A DNA stretch of 11,192 nt from Bacillota bacterium. GTDB lineage: Bacteria > Bacillota > Clostridia > Christensenellales > Aristaeellaceae. The translations under genes were made by a program, and so were the position numbers. The notes under the pieces were generated by a model that saw only the letters and a program-made list of their open reading frames with translations, was not told where the DNA came from and searched no databases. The stretch lies in the NCBI GenBank assembly GCA_023460055.1, contig JAEWRJ010000118.1:1-11192 (forward strand), read 5' to 3'. Each line of letters begins with the position of its first letter. The first letter of the stretch is position 1. Shown in pieces: positions 1 through 6,530 of this stretch.

Positions 1-493
1 TGCTGTTTTCAAGCGGCAGCACACCAAAGCGGCACAGCCCCTTGTCAATAGCCGAGAAAACGCCCTCAAAGGAGTTGAAGAAGAGCAGATCAGGCGTCGG
101 GAACAGCTTTTCAGCAGCGCTTTGGGAGTTGGCGCCTTCCACGCCCTGTACAGCTACCATAGCCCTGGGAGGGAACAAGGGCTGCGTGTTCATGATAGCT
201 GTGGCGATCTTTTGCTGCAGCCCGCTTTCCTTTGGGTTTTCGGCCAGCTGCCGTGCCCGGCTGAGTTCAAACAGCATGGTATACAGCCGCTCGGTATAGC
301 CGCGCAGCGCGTGGGGGACCATTTCCCCAACCTGCTTGAGCTTCTCACGCTCACGGGCCGGGTCGAAGACCGGCAGTTTCTTTTCTTCCTTGACTGCGGC
401 AATCTCCCCGGATACATCCATGCGCTCCTGAAACAGCTTGACCAACTGAGCGTCAATCTCGTCGATCTTCTTTCGATAGTCACTTAATTCCAT
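1..493 (-). CDS. pheA: Bifunctional chorismate mutase / prephenate dehydratase (P-protein), C-terminus cut off
   Basis: Converts chorismate to prephenate and prephenate to phenylpyruvate, the committed steps to phenylalanine in the cytoplasm. The 164 visible codons hold an AroQ-type chorismate mutase domain (about residues 1-85). Its Arg7, Arg24, Lys35, Asp44, Arg47, Glu48 and Gln82 line up with the catalytic residues of the E. coli domain. The start of the prephenate dehydratase domain follows from about residue 112 (VAVQGVEGANSQSAAEKLF, then GVLPLENS at the window edge). The rest of the dehydratase domain and any ACT domain lie outside. The start ATG at 493 follows a strong GAAGGAGAAG ribosome binding site and overlaps the end of aroC by 14 bases, so translation is probably coupled. 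It is the last operon gene visible here. The assignment is from conserved motifs; feedback by Phe is known for the family but its domain is not in view. Confidence 0.93.
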   Translation of the reverse strand, partial: MELSDYRKKIDEIDAQLVKLFQERMDVSGEIAAVKEEKKLPVFDPAREREKLKQVGEMVPHALRGYTERLYTMLFELSRARQLAENPKESGLQQKIATAIMNTQPLFPPRAMVAVQGVEGANSQSAAEKLFPTPDLLFFNSFEGVFSAIDKGLCRFGVLPLENS

Positions 494-1577
494 ACCGCTT
501 CTCCTTCAGATAATCAAGATAGAGGTCATATACAGCCAGGGCAGTCACTGCCTCCACCACAGGAACCGCGCGCGGGACGATGCAGGGGTCATGCCTCCCC
601 TTGAGGCTCAGGGTCGTATCTTTTTTCTCGGTCAGATCCACCGTTTTCTGGGGCAGGAAGATGGAGGCTGTCGGCTTGATGCCTACGCGGAACAGCACAG
701 GCATGCCGGTCGTCAGCCCGCCCAATACTCCACCGTGCCGGTTGCTCAAGGTGACTACGCGCCCATCCTCATAGGCATAAGCATCGTTGTGCTGGCTGCC
801 CTTCATCCTGGTGGCCGCGAAGCCCGCGCCGAACTCGATGCCCCGCACGGCGGGGATGCCGAAGATGGCCGCGGCGATCACGTTCTCCACGCCCTCAAAC
901 ATCGGGCCGCCAACCCCCACAGGAAGCCCTGTGACGGCGCATTCCACAACGCCTCCAACAGAGTCCATCGCCAGCCTTGCCTGGTCGATCAGTTCCTCCA
1001 TGCGCTTTCCGGCTTCCCGGTCCAAGACGCGGGCATAGTCATCGCACAGTTCATCAAATTCCGGGTTCAGCGGATCAAACGGCTGATCCTCAACGTCCTT
1101 GATGCTGCGCACATGCGCGCCAACGCGGATTCCCGCTTCCTCCAGCAGCTGCAGCGCGATACCGCCTGCCAGGCACAGCGGAGCGGTCAGACGGCCTGAG
1201 AAATGCCCGCCGCCGGCAGCGTCCTGGTGCCCGCCGAATTTTACGCTGGCCGGATAATCCGAATGGCCGGGACGCGGTTTATCCATCAGCTCCTGATAGT
1301 CGCTTGAGCGGGTATCGCTGTTTTTGATCATCATGCACAGAGGCGCGCCGCACAGCTTGCCCGCTGTCGTACCCGATACGACTTCAAACATATCAGCTTC
1401 CTTGCGCTGGGTGCTGAGGATGGTCTGGCCGGGCCTGCGACGCTTCATCAGCGCGCGCAGCTTTTCCATATCCGGCGCAAAGCCCGCGGGCAAGCCATCC
1501 ACCACCACGCCGACAGCCGGCGCGTGGGATTGGCCGAATACGCTCACCTTGATATTCTTTCCAAAGACAGATGACAT
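480..1577 (-). CDS. aroC: Chorismate synthase
   Basis: Converts 5-enolpyruvylshikimate-3-phosphate to chorismate using reduced FMN, the last step of the shikimate pathway. The 365-residue length is normal for the family. Visible signatures are the N-terminal FGQSHAPAVGVVVDGLPAG (His18; most relatives have FGESHG here, so Glu is replaced by Gln), GGGHFSGRLTA around His125, the FGAGF..TRMKGSQHND block and NRHGGVLGGLTTGMP near the C-terminus. The start ATG has GGGAGGAG nine to twelve bases upstream. It begins four bases after the aroA stop and its end overlaps the pheA start, placing it firmly inside the aromatic operon. All evidence is sequence motif plus context. Confidence 0.96.
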   Translation of the reverse strand: MSSVFGKNIKVSVFGQSHAPAVGVVVDGLPAGFAPDMEKLRALMKRRRPGQTILSTQRKEADMFEVVSGTTAGKLCGAPLCMMIKNSDTRSSDYQELMDKPRPGHSDYPASVKFGGHQDAAGGGHFSGRLTAPLCLAGGIALQLLEEAGIRVGAHVRSIKDVEDQPFDPLNPEFDELCDDYARVLDREAGKRMEELIDQARLAMDSVGGVVECAVTGLPVGVGGPMFEGVENVIAAAIFGIPAVRGIEFGAGFAATRMKGSQHNDAYAYEDGRVVTLSNRHGGVLGGLTTGMPVLFRVGIKPTASIFLPQKTVDLTEKKDTTLSLKGRHDPCIVPRAVPVVEAVTALAVYDLYLDYLKEKRYGIK

Positions 1578-1581
1578 CTGG

Positions 1582-2844
1582 TCACTCCTCCCTTTTAAGT
1601 TTCAGACCCAGGCTCTGCAGGTCATCAAAAAAGCTTGGATAGGACTTATTCACCGCCTGGGCTCCGTCGATCGTGATGGGTCCATCGGCAATCACTGCCG
1701 CGCAGGCTGCCATCATGGCGATGCGGTGGTCACCCTGCGCGTCACAGCTTCCTCCCTTGATCCGCCCTGTTCCGCGCACCTTAATGCAATCATCTTCAAG
1801 CCTGATATTGGCCCCAAGTGCTGCCAGGGTCTGCGTGATGCTGGCCGCCCGGTCACTCTCCTTGAGGCGCAGGCGGGCAATATTCGTTAAGATCGTTTCC
1901 CCCTCCGCCGCGGCACCAAGCAGCGCCAGTACGGGCGCCAGGTCGGGTGTGGCGTCCACATCAATCCGCGCGGCTGACAGCCTGCCGCCTTCCACTGCCA
2001 CAGCGCCTTCGCTGACCGATACCTTCGCGCCAAACAGGCGAAGCAGCCCGATGATGCCCTTATCTCCCTGAGGTGAACGGACATCAAGGCCAAGTACCCG
2101 CGCATGTCCGTCTCCGGCTGCCGCCGCAGCCAGCCAAAAGGCGGCGTTGGACCAATCCCCTTCCACATCCGCCTCGCCTGGCGTTTTGTAGTGCTGTCCG
2201 CCTTCAATCACAAGGCTTTCCCCGCGCCAAACCGCCCTGATGCCAAACTGTTCTGCCGCCTTCAATGTAATATCCACATATGCTGCCGATTGCAGCGGCG
2301 TGTTCAAGCTGATTTCTGTCCGCGCGCCGGTCAGAGGCGCCGCGAGCGCCAAGCCCGAAATAAATTGGGAGCTGACATTGCCGGCCATCTCAAAGCGCCC
2401 GCCGTTCAGCTTCCCCTCTATGGTGACAAGCTCCGTTCCCTGCCCCGATATCCGGATGCCTTGTCCCGCAAGCGCCTGGAACAGCGCGTCCATAGGGCGC
2501 CGCGGCAGCCGGCCGCAAAGCCTGAAGCTGTGCCTGCCTCCAAGCGCTGCGCAGATCGGCATTATAAAGCGATATGTCGAGCCGCTTTCCCCGCAATGGA
2601 GCACCGTTTCGCTTTCCGGCTCCCTCGGGCTTATCGTAAAAACGCCTTGTTCATAACAGATGTCTGAGCACAGGGCCTGCAGGCAATCCGCGGTTCGGCG
2701 GATGTCCTCTGACAGGTCCGGGCAGGCGATGCGCGTCACTCCGCGAGAGAGCGCAGCGCATATCAGCAAGCGGTGGGCATGTGATTTGGAGGCGATCGCC
2801 CTGATCTCACCCGACAGGCTGCCCGGATACACGGTCACCTTCAT
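1582..2844 (-). CDS. aroA: 3-phosphoshikimate 1-carboxyvinyltransferase (EPSP synthase)
   Basis: Joins phosphoenolpyruvate to shikimate-3-phosphate. The 420 residues show SKSHAHR near the N-terminus (Lys20, Ser21, Arg25), GESGSTYRF (85-93), RRPMDAL, SSQFISGL, ATPDLAPVLA with the catalytic Asp, RLKESDR, GDHRIAMM and NKSYPSFF, in the order of the family. A longer reading frame begins at 2907, but the start at 2844 is preferred: it begins right at the conserved first beta strand (MKVTVYPGS) and forms an ATGA overlap with the aroB stop, the arrangement used repeatedly in this operon. Its own ribosome binding site is weak (AGGG eight bases upstream), which fits translational coupling. The PEP/glyphosate-site motif differs from the E. 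coli NAGTAMRP form, with Ser and Phe at the Thr97 and Pro101 positions. Confidence 0.95.
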   Translation of the reverse strand: MKVTVYPGSLSGEIRAIASKSHAHRLLICAALSRGVTRIACPDLSEDIRRTADCLQALCSDICYEQGVFTISPREPESETVLHCGESGSTYRFIMPICAALGGRHSFRLCGRLPRRPMDALFQALAGQGIRISGQGTELVTIEGKLNGGRFEMAGNVSSQFISGLALAAPLTGARTEISLNTPLQSAAYVDITLKAAEQFGIRAVWRGESLVIEGGQHYKTPGEADVEGDWSNAAFWLAAAAAGDGHARVLGLDVRSPQGDKGIIGLLRLFGAKVSVSEGAVAVEGGRLSAARIDVDATPDLAPVLALLGAAAEGETILTNIARLRLKESDRAASITQTLAALGANIRLEDDCIKVRGTGRIKGGSCDAQGDHRIAMMAACAAVIADGPITIDGAQAVNKSYPSFFDDLQSLGLKLKREE

Positions 2845-3863
2845 GAGGACAGCCCTAAGCCCAGCACTTGCCGCGCCTCGTCCAGGGAATAGCTGTGCAG
2901 CCTGCAATCACCGATCCCGTGAAACATCACCAGCGTGATCCTGTCTCCTGCCCTCTTTTTATCCGCCAGCATGGCGTCAAACACATCATCTTCCCGGTAA
3001 GGGCATTCGGTTGGCAGGCCCAGAACATGGATCATGCCGACCAGTTTTCCGGCATCCTCTTTGGCGCACAGGTCCATTTTAAGAGCTGCTCTGGCCATCA
3101 GGCACATGCCGATGGCAACCGCCTGGCCGTGCGGGATGCTGTAATCGCTCAGCCGTTCGACCGCGTGCCCGAAGCTATGCCCGAAATTGAGCAGCTGGCG
3201 CTCACCCGCGTCACGCTCGTCCCCCGCGACAATGCCCCGCTTGATATCCACGCAGCGGCGGATAACTTCCTCTTCCTCATCCAGCTCATAAGGCAACAGG
3301 TCATACAGCCGCTCATCCCGGATGGCGGCGTATTTGATCACTTCGGCCAGTCCGTCCCGGTAGACCCCGGCCGGCAGGCTGCGCAGCAGGTCCGGATCGA
3401 TCAGCGTCAGAACAGGCTGCCAGAACGCGCCCGCCAGGTTCTTCCCCTGGGGAAGGTCGATGCCTGTTTTGCCGCCTACGGAGGAGTCAACGCAGGCCAG
3501 CAGCGTTGTTGGAACCTGCACGGCCTTTATCCCCCGCATATAGGTCGCGGCCGCGAACCCGGCCAGATCGCCCACAACACCGCCGCCCAGTGCCACCACC
3601 GTGTCGCCGCGTGTCATGCCTTGATCAGCAAGAAATCCCAGCACCTGTGCGTAGCTGACAATGCTCTTGCTGGCTTCTCCCGCCGGCACGGCATGGGCGC
3701 AGACCTCAAATCCTGCTCGTTCAAGCGAGGCTCTAGCTCGGTTGAGGTAAATGGCAGCCACGGTTTCATCGCTGATCACGGCCGCCTTCCCCCGGCATCC
3801 GGCCTCCTTCAGCAGTTCGCCTATATCCTCAAGAAGTCCTCTCCTGATCATGATGCCGCTCAT
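2841..3863 (-). CDS. aroB: 3-dehydroquinate synthase
   Basis: Cyclises DAHP to 3-dehydroquinate with NAD and a divalent metal, the second step of the shikimate pathway. The 340 residues carry GGGVVGDLAGFAAATYMRG (93-111), VPTTLLACVDSSVGGKTGID (118-137), KNLAGAFWQP and NFGHSFGHAVE. Glu174, His229 and His245 occupy the zinc-ligand positions, with the usual 16-residue spacing between the two histidines. An upstream in-frame ATG at 3899 exists, but 3863 is chosen because a GGGGAGGG ribosome binding site sits just before it and it forms an ATGA overlap with the tyrA stop. The downstream end overlaps aroA by four bases. Confidence 0.96.
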   Translation of the reverse strand: MSGIMIRRGLLEDIGELLKEAGCRGKAAVISDETVAAIYLNRARASLERAGFEVCAHAVPAGEASKSIVSYAQVLGFLADQGMTRGDTVVALGGGVVGDLAGFAAATYMRGIKAVQVPTTLLACVDSSVGGKTGIDLPQGKNLAGAFWQPVLTLIDPDLLRSLPAGVYRDGLAEVIKYAAIRDERLYDLLPYELDEEEEVIRRCVDIKRGIVAGDERDAGERQLLNFGHSFGHAVERLSDYSIPHGQAVAIGMCLMARAALKMDLCAKEDAGKLVGMIHVLGLPTECPYREDDVFDAMLADKKRAGDRITLVMFHGIGDCRLHSYSLDEARQVLGLGLSS

Positions 3864-4702
3864 AAGCCCTCCCCGTCTATCTGTGCCTTCAGCCTGCACC
3901 CCTCGTCCAGCAGCGCGCGGAGGCCTTCCATGTCGCCCGCCGTGATGGCCTCCTTATACTTGGTGAGCTCTCCAATGAGTATGTCGATCTCTTCACTCAG
4001 GTGGTCGGCGTTCTGTATAAACAGATCCGCCCACATGTCGGGGTTCAGCCAGGCCACACGCGTCAGATCGCGGTAGCTGCCCGCCGATACGCCCCTGTGC
4101 CCGCGGGCGGTCGGGCTCTTGATGAAGGCATTGGACACCACATGCGGCATCTGTGAGGTAAAGGCGATCAGCCTGTCATGTTCCTGGGCCGTCGTCACGC
4201 CCATTCGGCCGAAACCCGCGGGTTCCAGCGCGCGCCTGATCCTCTCCAGCAGCGCCATGTCGTCATAATGCCGCGGCACCACCACCATGGGCGCTTCTTC
4301 AAACATATCCGCCCGGCTGTAGGCAAAACCTGAGTTGTGCGTACCTGCCATCGGGTGCCCGCCCGCGAATGTAAAGCCATAAAGCTCTGCCAGGTCAAAG
4401 CCCGCTTTGCAAATGTCGCGCTTTGTTCCGCAGCAGTCTATCACCAGCTGGCCCTCCCGCAGCATCGGGGCGGCCTCACGCAGCCAGCGGATAGCCGCGG
4501 CAGGCGATATCGCGATCAGGATCAGGTCGCAGTCTGATATATTATCCGCTGTCAGTTCTCCCTGAACGGCCCCTTCCACCTGGGCGATGGCAAGCACCTT
4601 GGCGTCAAGTTCACAGGCCAGCACCTCGTGCCCGCCCGCCCTGCTGTAAGCTTTGGCCAGGGAGCCGCCTATCAGCCCCAGCCCAACGATCCCGACCCTC
4701 AT
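3860..4702 (-). CDS. tyrA: Prephenate dehydrogenase
   Basis: Oxidatively decarboxylates prephenate to 4-hydroxyphenylpyruvate, the precursor of tyrosine. The 280-residue protein starts with an NAD(P) Rossmann motif (GIVGLGLIGGSLAKAY, residues 4-19). It has DCCGTKRDICK (89-99), the catalytic-site block GGHPMAGTHNSGF around His116, SQMPHVVSNAF with His187, and SAGSYRDLTRVA, where Arg211 is in the prephenate-binding region. Length fits the short monofunctional type; no C-terminal ACT domain is seen, so allosteric control by Tyr through such a domain is unlikely. The start overlaps the aroF stop as ATGA and the end overlaps the aroB start the same way. Confidence 0.94.
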   Translation of the reverse strand: MRVGIVGLGLIGGSLAKAYSRAGGHEVLACELDAKVLAIAQVEGAVQGELTADNISDCDLILIAISPAAAIRWLREAAPMLREGQLVIDCCGTKRDICKAGFDLAELYGFTFAGGHPMAGTHNSGFAYSRADMFEEAPMVVVPRHYDDMALLERIRRALEPAGFGRMGVTTAQEHDRLIAFTSQMPHVVSNAFIKSPTARGHRGVSAGSYRDLTRVAWLNPDMWADLFIQNADHLSEEIDILIGELTKYKEAITAGDMEGLRALLDEGCRLKAQIDGEGL

Positions 4703-5706
4703 GACAGCACGGCCTCGCGCACCTTGCGCACACGGTTCATCAGATCATCGAACTGGTCGGGGTTAAGCGATTGCGCGCCGTCGCTGAGCGCGTGCTCGGG
4801 ATCGGGGTGAACCTCGATCATCAAGCCATCCGCGCCCGCCGCTGCCGCGGCCAGCGCCATGGGCAGCACCAGGCTGGCCTTGCCTGTGCCGTGGCTGGGA
4901 TCTGCTATCACCGGCAGATGCGTCAATTCATGCAGCATTGGGATAGCCGACAGGTCGAGTGTATTGCGCGTGTAGGTCTCAAAGGTGCGAATGCCGCGCT
5001 CGCACAGAATCACCCGCTCATTGCCGCCCGCCATCACGTATTCAGCGCTCATCAGCAGTTCCTTTAATGTATTGGCCAGGCCGCGCTTGATAAGAATTGC
5101 TTTGTTCGTGCGGCCCAGTTCCTTCAGGAGATCAAAGTTCTGCATGTTGCGGGCACCCACCTGGATCACATCCACATCCTCAAACAGCGGCAGATCGTTG
5201 ATGTTCATGATTTCGGTCACAATGGGCTGGCCGGTCACGGCTTTGGCGTGGCTGAGTATTCTCATCCCTTCGTCATGCAGACCCTGGAAATCATAAGGGG
5301 AAGTACGGGGTTTGAACGCGCCTCCGCGCAGCAGATTTCCGCCCGCCGCCTTGATGCGGCGGCCGACATTCACCATCTGCTCGTCTGATTCCACCGAACA
5401 GGGGCCGCCGATCACCTCAAAATGACCCCCGCCGATCTTCAGACCGCCGCCCAGATCAATCACGCTGTCTTCAGTGTGGAACTTACGGTTCGCATTCTTG
5501 AATGGCTCGCTGATGCGCTTGACAGACTCTATGATCGACAGGCTTTCAAGCAGTGTGATATCCACCTTGGTGGTATCGCCGATCAGACCGATGATGCAGT
5601 GGAACTGCCCCTGGGAGACATGGACCTCCAGGCCCATGCTTCGGAACCAGTCGCAGAGGCTGTCGCGTTGTTTTTCGGTGGTGCCGGGTTTCAAAATGGC
5701 AATCAT
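4699..5706 (-). CDS. aroF: 3-deoxy-7-phosphoheptulonate synthase (DAHP synthase), type I-beta with N-terminal regulatory domain
   Basis: Condenses phosphoenolpyruvate and erythrose-4-phosphate, committing carbon to the aromatic pathway. The 335 residues split into an N-terminal ferredoxin-like (ACT-like) domain of about 70 residues and a (beta/alpha)8 catalytic barrel. Visible motifs are GGPCSVES (100-107), GGAFKPRTSPYDFQGL, IQVGARNMQN, ILIKRG and ADPSHGTGK. Cys103, His272, Glu298 and Asp309 fit the four metal ligands of the family. In relatives with this layout the N-terminal domain mediates feedback inhibition by Tyr and Phe; here that is inferred. A good GAAGGAGAG ribosome binding site precedes the ATG. 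As first structural gene of the operon, it lies 17 bases downstream of an attenuator, so the same end products may act on both expression and activity. Confidence 0.96.
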   Translation of the reverse strand: MIAILKPGTTEKQRDSLCDWFRSMGLEVHVSQGQFHCIIGLIGDTTKVDITLLESLSIIESVKRISEPFKNANRKFHTEDSVIDLGGGLKIGGGHFEVIGGPCSVESDEQMVNVGRRIKAAGGNLLRGGAFKPRTSPYDFQGLHDEGMRILSHAKAVTGQPIVTEIMNINDLPLFEDVDVIQVGARNMQNFDLLKELGRTNKAILIKRGLANTLKELLMSAEYVMAGGNERVILCERGIRTFETYTRNTLDLSAIPMLHELTHLPVIADPSHGTGKASLVLPMALAAAAAGADGLMIEVHPDPEHALSDGAQSLNPDQFDDLMNRVRKVREAVLS

Positions 5707-5723
5707 GCTTTTCTCTCCTTCAT

Positions 5724-5754
5724 AACAAACGCCGCACAGGTGATTCTGTGCGGC
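5724..5754 (-). terminator. Leader attenuator: intrinsic terminator before aroF
   Basis: Read on the minus strand, GCCGCACAG (5754-5746) and CTGTGCGGC (5739-5731) form a perfect nine-pair stem with a six-base loop AATCAC. GTTTGTT follows, a rather short U-tract. It lies between the leader peptide stop and the aroF ribosome binding site, where a terminator makes sense only if it is conditional. Its left arm and loop are also the right arm of the alternative pairing described separately. The stem is seen directly; termination efficiency is inferred. Confidence 0.8.
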
Positions 5755-5800
5755 TGTTGACTACTGATGAGGCCTGAACCTCTTACGCGACACGAATCAC
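5740..5800 (-). promoter_or_regulatory. Antiterminator pairing that competes with the attenuator
   Basis: On the minus strand GTGATTCGTG plus the following T (5800-5790) can pair with GCACAGAATCAC (5751-5740): seven pairs, a bulged A at 5747, three more pairs and a G-U pair. The right arm consumes the 5' arm and loop of the terminator, so the two folds exclude each other. The left arm lies inside the last codons of the leader ORF (Val-Ile-Arg-Val). A ribosome waiting on the upstream Tyr/Phe codons leaves it free, whereas one at the stop codon covers it. A small GAGG/CCTC hairpin (5782-5769) lies in the loop. Pairing is seen in sequence; the switch is inferred. Confidence 0.75.
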
Positions 5801-5866
5801 TCTTACCTTAGGGCTGCTAAAGTAAAAGTAATAGGCACCATACACCATTCCTGTCATCGCGTTCAT
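5783..5866 (-). CDS. Aromatic leader peptide of the aro operon (27 residues)
   Basis: A short ORF that starts 24 or so bases after the predicted transcription start. Its ribosome binding site AAAGGA is seven bases before the ATG. Residues 9-16 read YGAYYFYF, six aromatic residues in eight codons (TAT, TAT, TAC, TTT, TAC, TTT), with no Trp. The rest is an N-terminal stretch rich in Met and Gly and a basic tail, SSPKVRVIRVA, whose codons double as one arm of the antiterminator. The Tyr/Phe choice matches an operon holding tyrA and pheA but no trp genes. The likely role is as a sensor of charged Tyr-tRNA and Phe-tRNA through ribosome stalling, not as a working protein. Action through the nascent chain itself (an arrest peptide) is an alternative. 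Confidence 0.82.
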   Translation of the reverse strand: MNAMTGMVYGAYYFYFSSPKVRVIRVA

Positions 5867-5896
5867 GGCTCTGTCCTTTCGCGCTTGTATGCAAGC

Positions 5897-5926
5897 AATA
5901 TATCACCGGTTTCTTAATCGTGTCAA
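5897..5926 (-). promoter_or_regulatory. Sigma-A type promoter of the aro operon
   Basis: On the minus strand a consensus TTGACA (5926-5921) is followed after 18 bases by TATATT (5902-5897). A TG one base before the -10 box gives an extended -10 element. The predicted start is near 5890, giving a leader of about 185 bases before aroF. A small inverted repeat, GCTTG-CATA-CAAGC, sits right at the predicted start. No T-box consensus is present in the leader. Confidence 0.78.
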
Positions 5927-5938
5927 GCAATACCCGCA

Positions 5939-5961
5939 ATTTTGCAAGCCGCGCGCAAAAT
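5939..5961. repeat. Inverted repeat upstream of the aro promoter
   Basis: ATTTTGC (5939-5945) and GCAAAAT (5955-5961) are perfect seven-base inverted arms separated by a GC-rich nine-base spacer. The repeat lies 13 bases upstream of the aro -35 box and about 40 bases upstream of the ogt -35 box. It could be an operator for either divergent unit. Nothing else supports a binding protein. Confidence 0.35.
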
Positions 5962-6001
5962 CATGCATTTTACCACGCAAGCGTTTCCTGCTTTAATTAA
6001 C

Positions 6002-6029
6002 TTGCCATTTGCGCCTGCTTTGCTATAAT
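6002..6029 (+). promoter_or_regulatory. Promoter of the ogt-sdaAB-sdaAA unit
   Basis: TTGCCA (6002-6007) and a perfect TATAAT (6024-6029) are 16 bases apart, with TGC directly before the -10 box (extended -10). The predicted start is near 6036, and GAGGG lies seven bases before the ogt ATG. The surrounding 5960-6030 stretch is AT-rich compared with the genes. Confidence 0.75.
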
Positions 6030-6059
6030 CAAATCAATCTGTGAAATCGAGGGCGCGGT

Positions 6060-6530
6060 ATGGAGCATTATGTATGGATCTCTACCCCGATGGGAACAAT
6101 GACCGCTCTGGAAGAAGACGGCGCGCTGACCCGTCTTGACTTCGGCAAAATCGATCCCGCGGGAGCCGGATATGGGGAAACCGATTTGCTGAAAGAAACA
6201 CTCAGACAGCTGGCTGAATACTTCTCAGGCACCCGGCGCGAGTTCACCCTGCCGCTTGCTCCCCGGGGAACCGCCTTTCAAATGAAGGTGTGGAACGCGT
6301 TGAGCGCTATCCCCTACGGGCAGACGCGCAGCTACCGTGATATCGCCCTGCAAGCCGGCAGCCCCAGCGCTTCGCGCGCGGTCGGCGGCGCTAACCATCG
6401 CAACCCCATCAGCATCATCATCCCCTGCCACCGTGTCATAGGGAAAGACGGCAGCCTGACAGGCTACGGCGGCGGCCTGGATAAAAAGGAAGCTCTGCTG
6501 GCGCTCGAGCGTGGAGAAAGGCTTGTATGA
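6060..6530 (+). CDS. ogt: Methylated-DNA--[protein]-cysteine S-methyltransferase
   Basis: Repairs O6-alkylguanine in DNA by irreversible transfer of the alkyl group to its own cysteine. The 156-residue protein has a short N-terminal domain and the conserved DNA-binding and active-site domain. This shows FQMKVWNALSAIPYGQTRSY (73-92, helix-turn-helix region), SRAVGGANHRNP with the arginine finger Arg106, and IIIPCHRVIG with acceptor Cys123. A GYGGGLDKKEALLALE tail follows, all typical of the Ogt/MGMT family. Start ATG follows GAGGGCGCGGT. Its stop overlaps the sdaAB start as ATGA, so it is the first gene of a three-gene unit with no obvious functional link to serine breakdown. It lacks an Ada-type regulatory domain. 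Confidence 0.95.
   Translation: MEHYVWISTPMGTMTALEEDGALTRLDFGKIDPAGAGYGETDLLKETLRQLAEYFSGTRREFTLPLAPRGTAFQMKVWNALSAIPYGQTRSYRDIALQAGSPSASRAVGGANHRNPISIIIPCHRVIGKDGSLTGYGGGLDKKEALLALERGERLV

Noticed and set aside
190..483. Minus-strand 97-codon ORF starting MTIERRSTR
   Set aside because: It is a shifted frame of pheA; the frame from 493 carries the chorismate mutase and dehydratase motifs.
591..2667. Plus-strand ORFs opposite aroC and aroA (for example 591-1199, 1324-1890, 2104-2667)
   Set aside because: All are shadows of the aro genes, with no ribosome binding sites or family motifs.
2845..2907. N-terminal extension of aroA to 2907
   Set aside because: The extra 21 residues overlap aroB and precede the conserved first strand; the ATGA-coupled start at 2844 fits the operon pattern.
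2868..4076. Long plus-strand ORF (402 codons) opposite aroB and tyrA
   Set aside because: It lies fully antisense to well-supported genes. Its protein has no recognisable motif and its composition is that of a reverse-frame shadow in GC-rich DNA.
5703..5723. Six-codon ORF (ATG AAG GAG ...) overlapping the aroF start
   Set aside because: It is made of the aroF ribosome binding site itself and has no binding site of its own.
5707..5890. T-box riboswitch in the aroF leader
   Set aside because: No T-box consensus or specifier stem layout is seen. The Tyr/Phe ORF and the mutually exclusive hairpins explain the leader better.
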